DNA from: Arthrobacter dokdonellae
GTDB taxonomy: Bacteria; Actinomycetota; Actinomycetes; Actinomycetales; Micrococcaceae
Direction of reading: 5' to 3'
NCBI RefSeq assembly: GCF_003268655.1
Contig: NZ_CP029642.1
Coordinates: forward strand, 1,302,001-1,366,000
DNA length: 64,000 bases
Program-made: the position numbers and the translations under genes
In this document: positions 25,351 to 34,567 of the stretch, one piece after another
How positions within the stretch are numbered: the first letter of the stretch is position 1
How the letters are laid out: each line of letters opens with the position of its first letter
The notes under the pieces: model-generated
Seen by the model: the letters and a program-made list of their open reading frames with translations, nothing else
The model's database searches: none
What the model was told of the DNA's origin: nothing

Positions 25351-26169
25351 ATGGCACGCACAATCGTAATCACCGGCGCCAGCGACGGCATCGGGGCAGC
25401 CGCCGCCAAGATGCTGGCGTACCCAGGGGACCAGCTGGTGGTGGTGGGCCGGTCGCCGCAGAAGACGAAGGCGATTGCGGACGGACTTGAGGCCGAGCCC
25501 TTCATCGCCGACTTCGCCGACCTGTCCCAGGTCCGCGAACTGGCGGCGGCATTGGCTGAACGGTATCCGCGCATTGACGTGCTGGCCAACAACGCCGGCG
25601 GAATCATGGCCGGGCGCGAGCTCACCGTGGACGGCCACGAAAAAACCTTTCAGGTGAACCATCTGGCCCCGTTCCTGCTCACCACGCTGCTGATAGACGG
25701 CCTGGTCGCGAGCCGGGCCACGGTCATCAACACCTCCAGCAATGCCAACCGGATCATGGCGAAATTCGACATTGACGACCTCGACGCCGAGAAGAAGTAT
25801 TCCGCCAACTCCGCCTACGGCAACGCGAAGCTGGCGAACATCCTGTTCACCCGGGAGCTGCAGCGCCGGTACGGCGACCACGGCGTCTCCGCCGCGGCGT
25901 TCCACCCGGGCGTGGTGGCGAGCGGATTTTCGGCCGAATCCAACAAGATCAACAAGCTGGCGTACGGCGTCCTGGCGCGGCGGTTCATGATTTCGCCAGC
26001 GCAGGGGGCGGACACGCTGGTCTGGCTGGCCACCACCGTGCCCGGCCAGGACTGGACCCCGGGCGAGTACTACGCGAAGCGCAAGGTTGCCAAGGCGAAC
26101 CCGCGGGCGTACCGCCCCGAACTGGCCGAGAGCCTCTGGGAGAAAAGCGCGGCGATGGTGGCCGTCTAG
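25351..26169 (+). CDS. Short-chain dehydrogenase, retinol-dehydrogenase-like
   Basis: A 272-residue SDR. TGASDGIGAAAAKML (cofactor), NNAGGIM, the catalytic Ser-Tyr-Lys arrangement INTSSNAN and AYGNAKLANI are present. The active-site order and the C-terminal GADTLVWLATT follow the WWOX/RDH branch that reduces carbonyls with NADPH. AAGGACGGG precedes the ATG. Its stop overlaps the convergent idi gene by 4 bp. Substrate unknown. Confidence 0.85.
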   Translation: MARTIVITGASDGIGAAAAKMLAYPGDQLVVVGRSPQKTKAIADGLEAEPFIADFADLSQVRELAAALAERYPRIDVLANNAGGIMAGRELTVDGHEKTFQVNHLAPFLLTTLLIDGLVASRATVINTSSNANRIMAKFDIDDLDAEKKYSANSAYGNAKLANILFTRELQRRYGDHGVSAAAFHPGVVASGFSAESNKINKLAYGVLARRFMISPAQGADTLVWLATTVPGQDWTPGEYYAKRKVAKANPRAYRPELAESLWEKSAAMVAV

Positions 26170-26708
26170 GCGCGCCCGCCGCTGTAGATCGCTGCCTCGA
26201 GCTGGCGCACCAGCCAGGGGCTGAACGCGAACGGTGCCGCGGCCACGGCGTCCTCCACGTCCACGATGTCCGCCCACGCCCAGTCGCAGACCTCGTCGGG
26301 ATTCGGCGAGATGACGCCGTCGCCCGTGTAGGCCGCGGTGAAGACGGGGCAGATCTCGTTCTCCACGATGCCCGAGGGGTCCACGGCGCGGTATCGGAAA
26401 TCCGGCAGGGCCGGCCGGACGTCGCTCACTTCGAGGTTAAGTTCGACGGCGGCGCGCCGCCTCACGGCGTCCTCAAACGTTTCGCCGGGGGCCGGGTGCC
26501 CGCAAAACGAGTTGGTCCAGACGCCCGGCCAAGCCTGTTTTGAGAGTGCCCGGCGGGTGAGCAGGGTGCGGCCGGCGGCGTCCACCAGGTGGCAGGAGAA
26601 GGCCAGATGCAGCGGCGTGTTGTCGCCATGAACCAGCGACTTGTCGGCCGTGCCGATCTCGGTGCCGTCGTCGTCCAGCAGCCGGACCAGCTCAAGGGGT
26701 GGGGACAT
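26166..26708 (-). CDS. idi: Isopentenyl-diphosphate delta-isomerase, type 1
   Basis: A 180-residue Nudix-fold isomerase that interconverts IPP and DMAPP for isoprenoid synthesis. The catalytic Cys is in TNSFCGHPAPGE and the catalytic Glu in GIVENEICPVF; metal-binding His residues are in PLHLAFSCHLVD and CGHP. Length and order fit the actinobacterial enzyme. The ATG stands near the end of a short spacer after the S1-domain gene's terminus. It is a solitary gene; no other mevalonate or MEP gene is in the window. Confidence 0.93.
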   Translation of the reverse strand: MSPPLELVRLLDDDGTEIGTADKSLVHGDNTPLHLAFSCHLVDAAGRTLLTRRALSKQAWPGVWTNSFCGHPAPGETFEDAVRRRAAVELNLEVSDVRPALPDFRYRAVDPSGIVENEICPVFTAAYTGDGVISPNPDEVCDWAWADIVDVEDAVAAAPFAFSPWLVRQLEAAIYSGGRA

Positions 26709-26752
26709 GGCGGGCGCCTTTCAGTGGGTGCGGCTGGGACTGTCCAACCAGC

Positions 26753-28624
26753 TTATGGCTTGACGGCGTCGTGCGGCACAACCTCATGGAGCTCGAAGCC
26801 GCCCGACTTCAGCTTCCAGTAATGGAGCCGCAGGGCGGCCGCGGTGCCCTGCTCCACGTACAGCCGCATGCACACATCCTCGCCGCGCATGCGGGCCGGC
26901 GCATGCGCGCCCTCGTTTTCCCGCAGCACATGCGGTTTGCGGTTGCGCAGCGGCCCGGTCCGGTCGGCCACCAGGTCCACCACCGCCCGCAGGGCCTTGG
27001 ACCGTTGCGGCGCCGGCAATACCGAAAGGGACGCCAGGAAGTACGGGCCCACGGTGTAGTCGCCCAATGGTTCGCCGGACTTGTCCACGGCCGGCACCGC
27101 CCGCGCCCACTCGTTGTACAGCTCAAAACGGAACTGCTCCACGGGGTCGCTGAACAGCGCGGGCAGGGCGCCTTCCGACTTGGAGGATACCGACCGCCTC
27201 AGTTTCTTGGCCCCCACCAGCTTGGCCTGCGTCCTGGACAGCTCCGCCTTTAAGGTCTCCAGCTGCCGGACGGCGTCGGCGCGGAGCCGGGCCTCGTCGT
27301 CGGCCTTGCGCCGCTCCGAATCGTACTTGTCCTGCCAGATCCGCGCGATCTTGTCGGTGGCGCCCCGCCTGGTGGTCTCGACCAGCAGCTCGGCTATCGC
27401 GTGCCGGGCCGCCTCCAGCTCCATCTGGGTGGACTTCAGCGCGCTCCGCCGCTCCGGAGGGGTCAGCGCGGGCTCCGCTTCCCGGGGTTCGACGCCGGAC
27501 GCGTCCCCCACGTGGGCTTCTGCCGTGCCGCCGTCCCTGCCTCCGGGACACGCCGAGGTTGGTGATCCGGCCGCGCCGGGCGCGCCAAAGATGCTCGCAT
27601 AGGGCCGGTCCGGGTCCAGCCAGGGAGGGCCGCCCGCGATCAGGGATGGGGCTGGGACCTGTGGGTCGTCGTCGTCCACGTCCAGCATGGAGAGCACCAC
27701 GGCGCCGTTTTCGTACAGCACCCGCACGCGCACCACCTCGCCCTCGGTGAGCAGGTCCTCGGCGGCGTCGAGCTCGTTCGAGGAGATGCGCCCGATCCCG
27801 ATCCGGAAGTCCGCGCCTGGCCACAGGGTCACCACCGCGTCGCCGGCTCCGGCCGACTTGACGCGCGCCAGGGCAACGTCGCCGGGCCGGTAGGCGGTGA
27901 CGGGGGACCCCGGCCGCAGCAGCAGTCCGCGGATGTCCAGGGTGTGCGCGTCGGCGTCCAGAAGGCCGGTGACCTGCTGGCCGCGCGTGAGCAGCCAGTC
28001 CAGGGGAACGCCGGGCAGCAGGTCCTCGGCGCGGATGATGGCCTGCCGGCCGGTGGTGGCAAGCTTGACCAGCGCCCGGCTCCTGTCCTCGCCGGCGAAG
28101 CCGCTGACAGTGGCGGTGGCGGTGCTGGCAGCCGGCGTGGCAGTCGGCGTCGGGGACGCCGCTGGGCGGGTGACGACGGCGGCGTCGGTGGAGCGGACGC
28201 CGCCGGCGCGTGCTTCCGAGGCCAGGTCCTCGGTGAGCCGCGTCAGGTTCGTGAACCGGTGGACCAGCCGCGGTTCGGGCGTTGCCTGCGCCCAGGCAGG
28301 TCCCGCCGGATAAAACCGCGCGCCGGTGCCGTAGATTTCCAGGCCGTCCGGAAGCCCGTCCTGCAGGCGTCGTGTTTCAATGCCGTTTTCCAGCTCATAC
28401 ACGTCCGCCACGCCATCCAACAGCTGCGCGAGGGCGTCGGCGTCAATGCGCCTGGAACCGGAATCGGCCTTGTAGGAGACGACGACGGCTCCGAGGGTCC
28501 GCGATTCACTTGCCAGATGTTGTGCCAGCGTGGCACCGGGAAGGTGCTGGACGGCCGCGTGGACGGCGGGGGCTTCTGCGGCAGGGGCGGGACGGCTCTT
28601 GTGCCGCTTTCGCTGTGAAGGCAT
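26753..28624 (-). CDS. S1-like-domain protein with coiled coil, unknown function
   Basis: A 623-residue multidomain protein. An N-terminal alpha/beta module (about 15-115) is followed by a Thr/Ala linker. Two consecutive OB/S1-like segments come next: RAIIRAEDLLPGVPLDWLLT with VTGLLD, and RPGDVALARVKSAG with VVRVRVLYENGAVVLSML. A charged coiled coil follows (about 420-500: SALKSTQMELEAARHAIAELL to TLKAELSRTQAKL). The C-terminal globular domain of 120 residues ends LKSGGFELHEVVPHD. S1 domains bind RNA. AGGAG precedes the ATG. It lies downstream of the helicase-sigma fusion on the same strand. No named family recognised; a nucleic-acid-binding role is inferred. Confidence 0.65.
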   Translation of the reverse strand: MPSQRKRHKSRPAPAAEAPAVHAAVQHLPGATLAQHLASESRTLGAVVVSYKADSGSRRIDADALAQLLDGVADVYELENGIETRRLQDGLPDGLEIYGTGARFYPAGPAWAQATPEPRLVHRFTNLTRLTEDLASEARAGGVRSTDAAVVTRPAASPTPTATPAASTATATVSGFAGEDRSRALVKLATTGRQAIIRAEDLLPGVPLDWLLTRGQQVTGLLDADAHTLDIRGLLLRPGSPVTAYRPGDVALARVKSAGAGDAVVTLWPGADFRIGIGRISSNELDAAEDLLTEGEVVRVRVLYENGAVVLSMLDVDDDDPQVPAPSLIAGGPPWLDPDRPYASIFGAPGAAGSPTSACPGGRDGGTAEAHVGDASGVEPREAEPALTPPERRSALKSTQMELEAARHAIAELLVETTRRGATDKIARIWQDKYDSERRKADDEARLRADAVRQLETLKAELSRTQAKLVGAKKLRRSVSSKSEGALPALFSDPVEQFRFELYNEWARAVPAVDKSGEPLGDYTVGPYFLASLSVLPAPQRSKALRAVVDLVADRTGPLRNRKPHVLRENEGAHAPARMRGEDVCMRLYVEQGTAAALRLHYWKLKSGGFELHEVVPHDAVKP

Positions 28625-28870
28625 CCCGACTCCTCTCGCCGATGGCCACCGGACCGCCGTGCCAGCCACATTACCCCGGCAGGCCGCCATTACCCCGGCG
28701 GGCCGCGATTACCCGGCAGAGCGCGCGAGCACGCGGCGAGAGACGAAGTCGCACTGGAGCGGCCGATCGCGATCCGGCAGGCGCAGTCGGTTGAGGTTGG
28801 TCATTATCTCCAACCTCAACGGCTCCGTGGGAGCGTTGGGATGTTCTTCGGGAGTGCAGCCGGGTACCGC

Positions 28871-29113
28871 TTAGATGACCCTGCCCGGCGTGCCGAACGG
28901 TGAGTCAGGCGGCATGGGGGGCTCCGGCGCGCCGGGATGCGGCGGGTCCAGCGGATCGGGAGGGGTTGGCGGGTGAGTGGGTTCGGTGGGATCCGGCCGG
29001 TTCGGGTCGATCGGCTGCGTGGGGTCCGGGGGGATCGGGGGCTGCCCAGGCGCCGGCTGGCCGGGCACCGGCGGTTCGGGGTCCGGAATCGATGAAGTGC
29101 TCTGATCGTCCAT
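28871..29113 (-). CDS. Proline-rich disordered small protein
   Basis: An 80-residue frame with AAGGA ahead of its ATG, rich in Pro, Asp and Gln with repeated P-D-P and P-G-Q-P units. No domain. It sits 80 bp after the helicase-sigma gene, on the same strand. The composition and the ribosome site argue for a real small protein; low complexity makes this uncertain. Confidence 0.45.
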   Translation of the reverse strand: MDDQSTSSIPDPEPPVPGQPAPGQPPIPPDPTQPIDPNRPDPTEPTHPPTPPDPLDPPHPGAPEPPMPPDSPFGTPGRVI

Positions 29114-29193
29114 GATTTCGCGTCCTTCCTCACTAGGCGGCCGCTGTGGCTGCTTCCAGTTGGCGGTGCGTCTGCGGCCTTCGTGTCTTCACC

Positions 29194-31776
29194 CTACGCG
29201 GGTCCCCTGCCCGGCGTAACCCCGGTCCGGAGCTGCTCCGCAGGGGCAGCGTCTCGGATGGCCTTTTCGTCGTCGGTGAGGCAGTCGTCGTTTTCAATGG
29301 GGGCATCATGGAATGACCGGAGCACAAATGACCGTGAAGGGTGCCGCAGCTTGGCCAGCGTCTTGCTTTCAATCTGGCGAATCCGTTCCCGCGTGACGCC
29401 ATACACGAGGCCGATCTCTTCGAGCGTCTTTGGCTCGCCGTCCGTCAGGCCAAAGCGCATGGCCAGGACGCCGGCTTCCCGTTCAGACAGCGTGTCCAGG
29501 ACTGCATGAATGGCCGAAGCGCGGCTTCGGACCGAAACGACGTCGCACGGCGACGGATCCGCCGGATCGTAAAGCTGCTCGCCCAGCGTTTCTGTGCCGC
29601 CCCGCCCGTCCGGAACCTCCACGTCGAGCGAGAACACATACTGCGAAAGGCGCAGGATCTTGCGCACCCCAACAACGTCCGTGCCCAGTTCGGCCGCCAG
29701 TTCCACAGTGGTGGGGTCGCGGTCCAGTCGCACGGCCAGCTCGGCGGAGGCTGCCTGCAGCTTGTTGACCTCGTCCACAAAGTGGACGGGCAGCCGGATG
29801 GTCCGCGCCTGGTCCGCCAGTGCCCTCATGGTTGCCTGCCTGATCCACCATGTGGCGTAGGTGGAGAACTTGAAGCCCTTCGTGTAGTCAAACTTCTGGA
29901 CGGCGCGCAGCAGGCCCTGGTTCCCCTCCGCGATGAGGTCGATGAAATCCATCCCCTGCCCCTGGTGCCTCTTGGCGATCGACACCACCAGCCTGAGGTT
30001 GCAGTTGAGGAACGTCTCCATCGCCGCCCGCCCCGCCCGCGACACGGCCTCATGTTCGCGCAGCTCACGGCGGGAAGCGACGAGCCGGGCGGCGATCTTG
30101 TGCTCGGCCAGCAGACCGGCTTCAATCTCTTGCGCCAGGTCCACCTCCTCGGCGGCGGTGAGCAGCGGGAAGCTGCCGATCCGCTTGAGGTAGTCCGTGA
30201 CAATGTCGCCGGTGAGCCCGTCGAAAGGGGAGAGAACCTCGCAGGGTTCCCCGTCGTCGTCGTACTCCGGGAGGCCAAAAAGCGGTTCAGCCGGGACGGA
30301 CGACGCCGGACCATCAGGCCCGCGCGTTTCGCCCGCAGCGGTTCGACCCACCAAGGCGCCGCCCGCCAAGGCGACGTGAGAGTTTGGGTACCGGAGGAAG
30401 TCTTCGATGGCGGCAATGTCCGTGGCGATGTCGAAGCTGGCGTGTCGGCGGGCAAAGGGGAGCACCCGGCCCAGGAATTCCTCGCCCTGGACGGCAGGAT
30501 CCTCCACGGTCCCCTTGGCGTACAGGACCACCAGCCGCCCGGCCCGGCCGTCCGCCTTCCTGCGGATCACCCGGCCCAGGCGCTGCACCAGCTGCCGCTG
30601 GCTCCGGTTGGCCGCGACGATGATGCCCAGATCCGCCTCGGGGACGTCCACGCCCTCGTCCAGGATCCGCGGCGCCGCCAGCACCTGGGCGTCGCGCGTG
30701 GCGAAGCCGGCGAGCCCCTGCCGGCGTTCGCTGGAACTCATCCCGCTGTAGATGGCGTTGGCGGTGCAGCCCAGGGCGCGGAAGATGCCCTGCGCGGATC
30801 TGGCAGAGGCCTGCGTCTGGGTGAAAATCAGCGTCCCGCCTGAGGAAGACACGGCGTTTCGAAGAGCCGCCAGCGCCCAGCCCTTGGTCCGTGTTTCGGC
30901 CAGCAGTGAAAGCCGGGAGGACATCGCCTTCATGTATTTGCGGGCCAGGCCGGATTCCGCAGTCAGGGAGACGGAGCTGGCCAGGGCGGCAACGGCGGCG
31001 ATGAACGCCGGAAACGGCGAACACGCCACCCCGGCGTATTGCTTCAGGTAGCGGGCCGCATCGGCCATGGTCACGGACAGCTCGTCGTACCGCGCGCGTT
31101 CGGCCGCGGTCAACTCCACCCCGACCAGGGCAATGTCGAAGGGGGCGATCACGCCGTCCCGCAGCGCGCGGTCGTACCAGAGGGTGAAGACCACGCCGCC
31201 GAAGTACGGTGACAGTGTTTCCACATGGCCGCCGTCGTTCCTTTCATACGTGGCCGTCAGGCCAAGGCGCCAGTTGTAGCCGTGGCCCAGTGCGGCCGAG
31301 AAAAGAGGAGCGGCGTAGCGGTGGCATTCGTCGGCGATGAGGAGCCCCGCCTTGTGCTCGCGCAGGGTGTCGCGGGTGGCGGCCGAGTGCACAATCGCGA
31401 CCAGCACATCCACGTCATCGAGCGAATCGGTGCGCCCGTTGCCCAGCGCCCCGGTGACCGCGGACGGGAAGTCGCGCCGGAACGTGGCCCGCCACTGGGA
31501 CTGCAGTTCCGCGGTGGGCACCAGGACGAGCACCTTCACGCCCTGCCTCACGGCCTCGTGCGCGGCGGCCACTCCCAGACGGGTCTTGCCGGAACCGGTG
31601 ACGGCCTCGATGACGCCGCGCCGGGCGTTGTTGTGCCAGGCGTCGAGGGCTTCCTGCTGCCATGGGTAGAGGAAGGCATAGTCCTCCGCGGCGGGGATGC
31701 ACGGCGGCGCTGCGGTGCCCGCCGGGTGAGGTTTGACGGCGGTGCCCGCCGTGGGCGAGTCCGTTACCTGAGTCAT
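29194..31776 (-). CDS. SF2 helicase fused to a complete sigma-70 factor
   Basis: An 860-residue fusion. Residues 30-470 form an SF2 (XPB/RadD-like) DNA helicase: Walker A EAVTGSGKTRLG (58-69), DECH box LIADECHRY (146-154), motif III LTATY and motif VI QRLGRVIRR (398-406). Residues 520-820 form a group 1/2 sigma factor: region 1.2 (DYLKRIGSFPLLTAAEEVDL), region 2 with the core-binding and -10 reading segment (LIAEGNQGLLRAVQKFDYTK, FSTYATWWIRQA), region 3 and region 4 with the HTH TLEEIGLVYGVTRERIRQIE. AAGGGG precedes the ATG. No stop or shift separates the halves. A promoter-opening or repair-linked sigma is possible; function is inferred. Confidence 0.92.
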   Translation of the reverse strand: MTQVTDSPTAGTAVKPHPAGTAAPPCIPAAEDYAFLYPWQQEALDAWHNNARRGVIEAVTGSGKTRLGVAAAHEAVRQGVKVLVLVPTAELQSQWRATFRRDFPSAVTGALGNGRTDSLDDVDVLVAIVHSAATRDTLREHKAGLLIADECHRYAAPLFSAALGHGYNWRLGLTATYERNDGGHVETLSPYFGGVVFTLWYDRALRDGVIAPFDIALVGVELTAAERARYDELSVTMADAARYLKQYAGVACSPFPAFIAAVAALASSVSLTAESGLARKYMKAMSSRLSLLAETRTKGWALAALRNAVSSSGGTLIFTQTQASARSAQGIFRALGCTANAIYSGMSSSERRQGLAGFATRDAQVLAAPRILDEGVDVPEADLGIIVAANRSQRQLVQRLGRVIRRKADGRAGRLVVLYAKGTVEDPAVQGEEFLGRVLPFARRHASFDIATDIAAIEDFLRYPNSHVALAGGALVGRTAAGETRGPDGPASSVPAEPLFGLPEYDDDGEPCEVLSPFDGLTGDIVTDYLKRIGSFPLLTAAEEVDLAQEIEAGLLAEHKIAARLVASRRELREHEAVSRAGRAAMETFLNCNLRLVVSIAKRHQGQGMDFIDLIAEGNQGLLRAVQKFDYTKGFKFSTYATWWIRQATMRALADQARTIRLPVHFVDEVNKLQAASAELAVRLDRDPTTVELAAELGTDVVGVRKILRLSQYVFSLDVEVPDGRGGTETLGEQLYDPADPSPCDVVSVRSRASAIHAVLDTLSEREAGVLAMRFGLTDGEPKTLEEIGLVYGVTRERIRQIESKTLAKLRHPSRSFVLRSFHDAPIENDDCLTDDEKAIRDAAPAEQLRTGVTPGRGPA

Positions 31777-31861
31777 GGTGTCCCCTTTTCCCGCTGATTT
31801 TCCATCGGCATGTGATGGTGGTCTCAGGCTAGGGCGACGGTCCGACATTGAGCGGACGGGG

Positions 31862-31958
31862 CCGGGTTACAAAAATTTCCGGGGCCCGATTGGACAGCGG
31901 GGGAGTTACAAAACTTTCGACAGCCGCCCCTTGACAAGCCCGGAGTTACAAAACTTTT
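31862..31958. repeat. Three direct repeats of a GTTACAAAA(A/C)TTT box upstream of the helicase-sigma gene
   Basis: GTTACAAAAATTT (31866), GTTACAAAACTTT (31905) and GTTACAAAACTTT (31945) stand 39 and 40 bases apart, with GAG or GGG before each. On the sense strand of the helicase-sigma gene they read AAAGTTTTGTAAC and lie 90-180 bp before its start. They look like protein-binding sites or repeated promoter elements rather than a decayed gene. Confidence 0.7.
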
Positions 31959-32058
31959 TGCGCCAAGTTGACCGGATGCCGCGCAGGTGGTCTGATTCTC
32001 GGCAACGAACCGGGCAGCAATCATGAGCCGGGCACCAATCACGAAGACGGGGACTGCC

Positions 32059-32490
32059 ATGATGTTGAGGGGAACCACCTGGGGCGATCTGCGCAGCATC
32101 AGGGCGGAGATGGAGCTGACCCCATATGAGATGTCCTCGATTGACCACCTGAGCGATCCCGACTTGCTGGCCCACTCGCTGGACAAGCTCGACGACGAAC
32201 CGTATTTCTGCTGGGACCCGCGCGAGGATTACGTGCCCGGGCCGGTTGAATACTTTCTGACCGCGGCGCGCGGCTACGCCGTCAGCCTGGCCCGGCATGA
32301 TTCGGTCCTGGGCACCGTGGAGTTCAGGCACGACGGCGGCTGGGTTGCCCAGGTGCCCGTCGACCCGCCGGTGGCCGGGGTCATCCATGTGACGGAGGGT
32401 GCCGTGGACATTTGGGACCGGTTCACCGGCCAAGCTTCGGTGCGTGCCTTCGACAATGCGAACCTGGACAAGCCGTACGAAGGCAATTAG
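32059..32490 (+). CDS. Hypothetical protein
   Basis: A 143-residue soluble protein, divergent from the helicase-sigma gene. ATG at 32059 has GGGGA in front; an ATG 36 bases upstream is possible. Composition is ordinary with no membrane segment or known motif ([36 protein letters not shown]). I do not recognise the family. Confidence 0.6.
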   Translation: MMLRGTTWGDLRSIRAEMELTPYEMSSIDHLSDPDLLAHSLDKLDDEPYFCWDPREDYVPGPVEYFLTAARGYAVSLARHDSVLGTVEFRHDGGWVAQVPVDPPVAGVIHVTEGAVDIWDRFTGQASVRAFDNANLDKPYEGN

Positions 32491-32522
32491 GCGTCGCGGT
32501 TTGCTCGGCGGCGCGGCAGTGC

Positions 32523-32690
32523 TTAGAGGTCAGGCTCCGGCGCGGCTTCCTTGGCCAAGCGCTCTGCATGCTCATTCATTTTCGCGATGTCAGGTGTCAC
32601 CATCTCGGAATAAACCTCGCCCAAGGGGTCCGACTCGGGCTCGTTGCGGGTCAATGCGACATCATCGCGTTCTGGTTGTTGTTTGTCCAT
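32523..32690 (-). CDS. Small hydrophilic hypothetical protein
   Basis: A 55-residue acidic, helix-prone protein ([20 protein letters not shown] at the N terminus, ending [10 protein letters not shown]). No strong ribosome site is seen. It converges with the preceding gene. Coding by composition only. Confidence 0.45.
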   Translation of the reverse strand: MDKQQPERDDVALTRNEPESDPLGEVYSEMVTPDIAKMNEHAERLAKEAAPEPDL

Positions 32691-32803
32691 ACCCACACCA
32701 TAGCCCGGCCGCGGCGTGGGATGAAGGCCCCCTGCGGCGCTGCGCTCCCGGGCCGGGAGGCCCACGACGAGACCCGTCTTGCCGGTATTTAGTGGTTTTC
32801 CCA

Positions 32804-33022
32804 ATGAGTGGATTGCCAAGGTCCCCGGCTCAGGTCGAAAGGATTTGGGCGGCACGCGGCTTGAAGCCGCACCGGGTGGAGACATTCAAGCTCTCCACGG
32901 ACCCGCACTTTGATGAGACGCTCATCGATGTGTGCGGACTGTACCTGGACCCGCGAACGCGATCGACTTGTGCATGTAGGAGAAACCCTCTCGAGCGCGT
33001 CCCGGGAAAGGATCTGCCGTGA
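32804..33022 (+). pseudogene. IS630-family transposase remnant
   Basis: The frame gives [20 protein letters not shown] followed by STDPHF and DVCGLYLDP, which is the helix and start of the catalytic core in IS630-type transposases. The normal next segment with the first catalytic Asp (VLCVDEKSQ) is replaced after a frameshift near 32970, and the N and C termini are missing. A dead fragment flanking the RES toxin module. Confidence 0.75.
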
Positions 33023-33091
33023 ACCCCCTTGGGACCAGGACTTCGTCGCGCCTGCATGCTCGGGCTGAACCGTCTTCCTCGCTGACACCCG

Positions 33092-33715
33092 TCAGAAGCC
33101 GGGATTGATGATTTCAATCTTCAGTCCGGTCAGGTAGTCCACCAGCCAGTCGAAGCCATCCCCGGCCGCAAAGATTCGCCCTCCTGATGGGACGGCCGAC
33201 AAGTCGTCGACCGCCACCCGGTCGCCGAAGAAAACGTAGGCTCGGTCAGTGTTCCGGCGGTTGCTCATCCAGGCCAGGCCGTCGAACCCTGTTGAGTGCA
33301 CCGCTTCGGCCCAGCGGACGGTGCGCCCATATTGGGAGGCCATCGTTGCTGTCACATGCTTGGCTTCAGTTCCGAGGGCACGCAGCCCATCACCCATCAG
33401 CGAAGCCAGACGAAGATCGCGGGTCGGCTCCAGTGGCGCACAGACCCGGTCAGCCGCTTGCCGGTACAGGAGCTTCCCCGGACCTGGAGGTACATCGTGC
33501 AGAAGCGACTCGCAGACGGCGGCTTCCTCGGTCTCCGCGGCGTACAACACCGGAACGACGGGGTCGCCGAAGAACGCAAACCTGGTTCGGCTCCCTTGAC
33601 CGGGATTGAATTCCGTGACAGTCCGGGTGTTGCCGAAAACCCGGAACAACGGCGTGCCAGCGGCAAGCGTGTATGCGTGCGGCCTGAAAGGCGCCGGCGG
33701 GACCAGCTTCACCAT
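33092..33715 (-). CDS. RES-domain toxin (NAD-degrading, MbcT/ParT class)
   Basis: A 207-residue RES protein. The conserved Arg is in GTPLFRVFGNTRTVTEFNPG, the aromatic/Glu pair in VPVLYAAETEEAAVCESLLHD and later Ser/Trp residues in AVHSTGFDGLAWMSNR. RES toxins of this type degrade NAD (phosphorolysis or hydrolysis) and poison the cell. Its start overlaps the end of the antitoxin gene by 7 bp, so it is translated from the same mRNA. The antitoxin-first order is typical. Confidence 0.87.
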   Translation of the reverse strand: MVKLVPPAPFRPHAYTLAAGTPLFRVFGNTRTVTEFNPGQGSRTRFAFFGDPVVPVLYAAETEEAAVCESLLHDVPPGPGKLLYRQAADRVCAPLEPTRDLRLASLMGDGLRALGTEAKHVTATMASQYGRTVRWAEAVHSTGFDGLAWMSNRRNTDRAYVFFGDRVAVDDLSAVPSGGRIFAAGDGFDWLVDYLTGLKIEIINPGF

Positions 33716-34395
33716 TGAACGCTAAAGGACTGCCGGGCAGCTTCGGCGACGACCGCCGGTTCATGGAGCCTGTCAACAGGGCGATCCCCATCAAGGTAGC
33801 CGGTAGGGACGCACAGCCACAGAGCAAGGTCAGGTTCCGTGGCCCCGGCCGCCGTGGCAGTTTCGATCAGCTCGTGCATGACCGGCCGAATCATGCGTTC
33901 GTGCGGGTCAATCTGATAGCCAGGATATCGAAACCCGCCCGGCCGCTTGACGGCGAGGAGATTTCCTTTCGCCCGCTGCTCGGACGCATAACTGCGGTTT
34001 GGCGACCGGGACCCCACTCGCTTGGAGACCTCGATGCTGGAGAGGAGGCCGAATTCCGCTTCCATGTCCTTCCAGGCGACCTCTGTTGCCTGAAGGCTGC
34101 GGGCAAGCTGCGGCGAGACGGGATGTCCGACCTCGCTGAGGGCAGGGCCGAGCGCATCAACGCTTCGCTGCATATTCACGGCGGCAACGACGATCGACGA
34201 AGGAAAGTGAGTGTCGCCCATGACAACCGTGTCCCCGGCCCGGTCGGGGTCGTATTTAGCATCAAGAACGTGGGCGCCGAACATAAACCGTCTCACAATC
34301 GCTTCTAACAATTCCGGGTCCGGTGCCACTCGCCCCTTTTTCAGGGCTTCGGTGAACACGGCGGTTGCTTCTTGGAGATGACTGGGCTGGCTCAT
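33709..34395 (-). CDS. Antitoxin partner of RES toxin (Xre/MbcA/ParS-like)
   Basis: A 228-residue protein upstream of and overlapping the RES gene. The C-terminal part (about 140-225: LLAVKRPGGFRYPGYQID, ALWLCVPTGYLDGDRPVDRL) is the toxin-binding domain common in MbcA-like antitoxins, ending near the residues that plug the toxin's NAD site. The N-terminal half is helical and may bind DNA, though no clean HTH is visible. AAGGGA precedes the ATG; an in-frame codon 30 bases upstream is ignored. Confidence 0.8.
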   Translation of the reverse strand: MSQPSHLQEATAVFTEALKKGRVAPDPELLEAIVRRFMFGAHVLDAKYDPDRAGDTVVMGDTHFPSSIVVAAVNMQRSVDALGPALSEVGHPVSPQLARSLQATEVAWKDMEAEFGLLSSIEVSKRVGSRSPNRSYASEQRAKGNLLAVKRPGGFRYPGYQIDPHERMIRPVMHELIETATAAGATEPDLALWLCVPTGYLDGDRPVDRLHEPAVVAEAARQSFSVQW

Positions 34396-34567
34396 GTGAA
34401 TATCCCTTACGATTCCTACAGCCAACTCTACCTGTTAGCTGCGTCAGTCGGAAGGCCTGGCAACAGTGTGGCCAAGACGTCTGGCAACTGATGGTGTGGC
34501 CGCAGGGGGAACTACCCTAGTGGCGTGTCTCCAAAATAAGCAATGAGTGTGGGTTTGACCTGGTCTT

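Noticed and set aside
31862..31958. Plasmid-type iterons marking a replication origin
   Set aside because: Only three copies, no Rep gene beside them, and they lie in the leader of the helicase-sigma gene.
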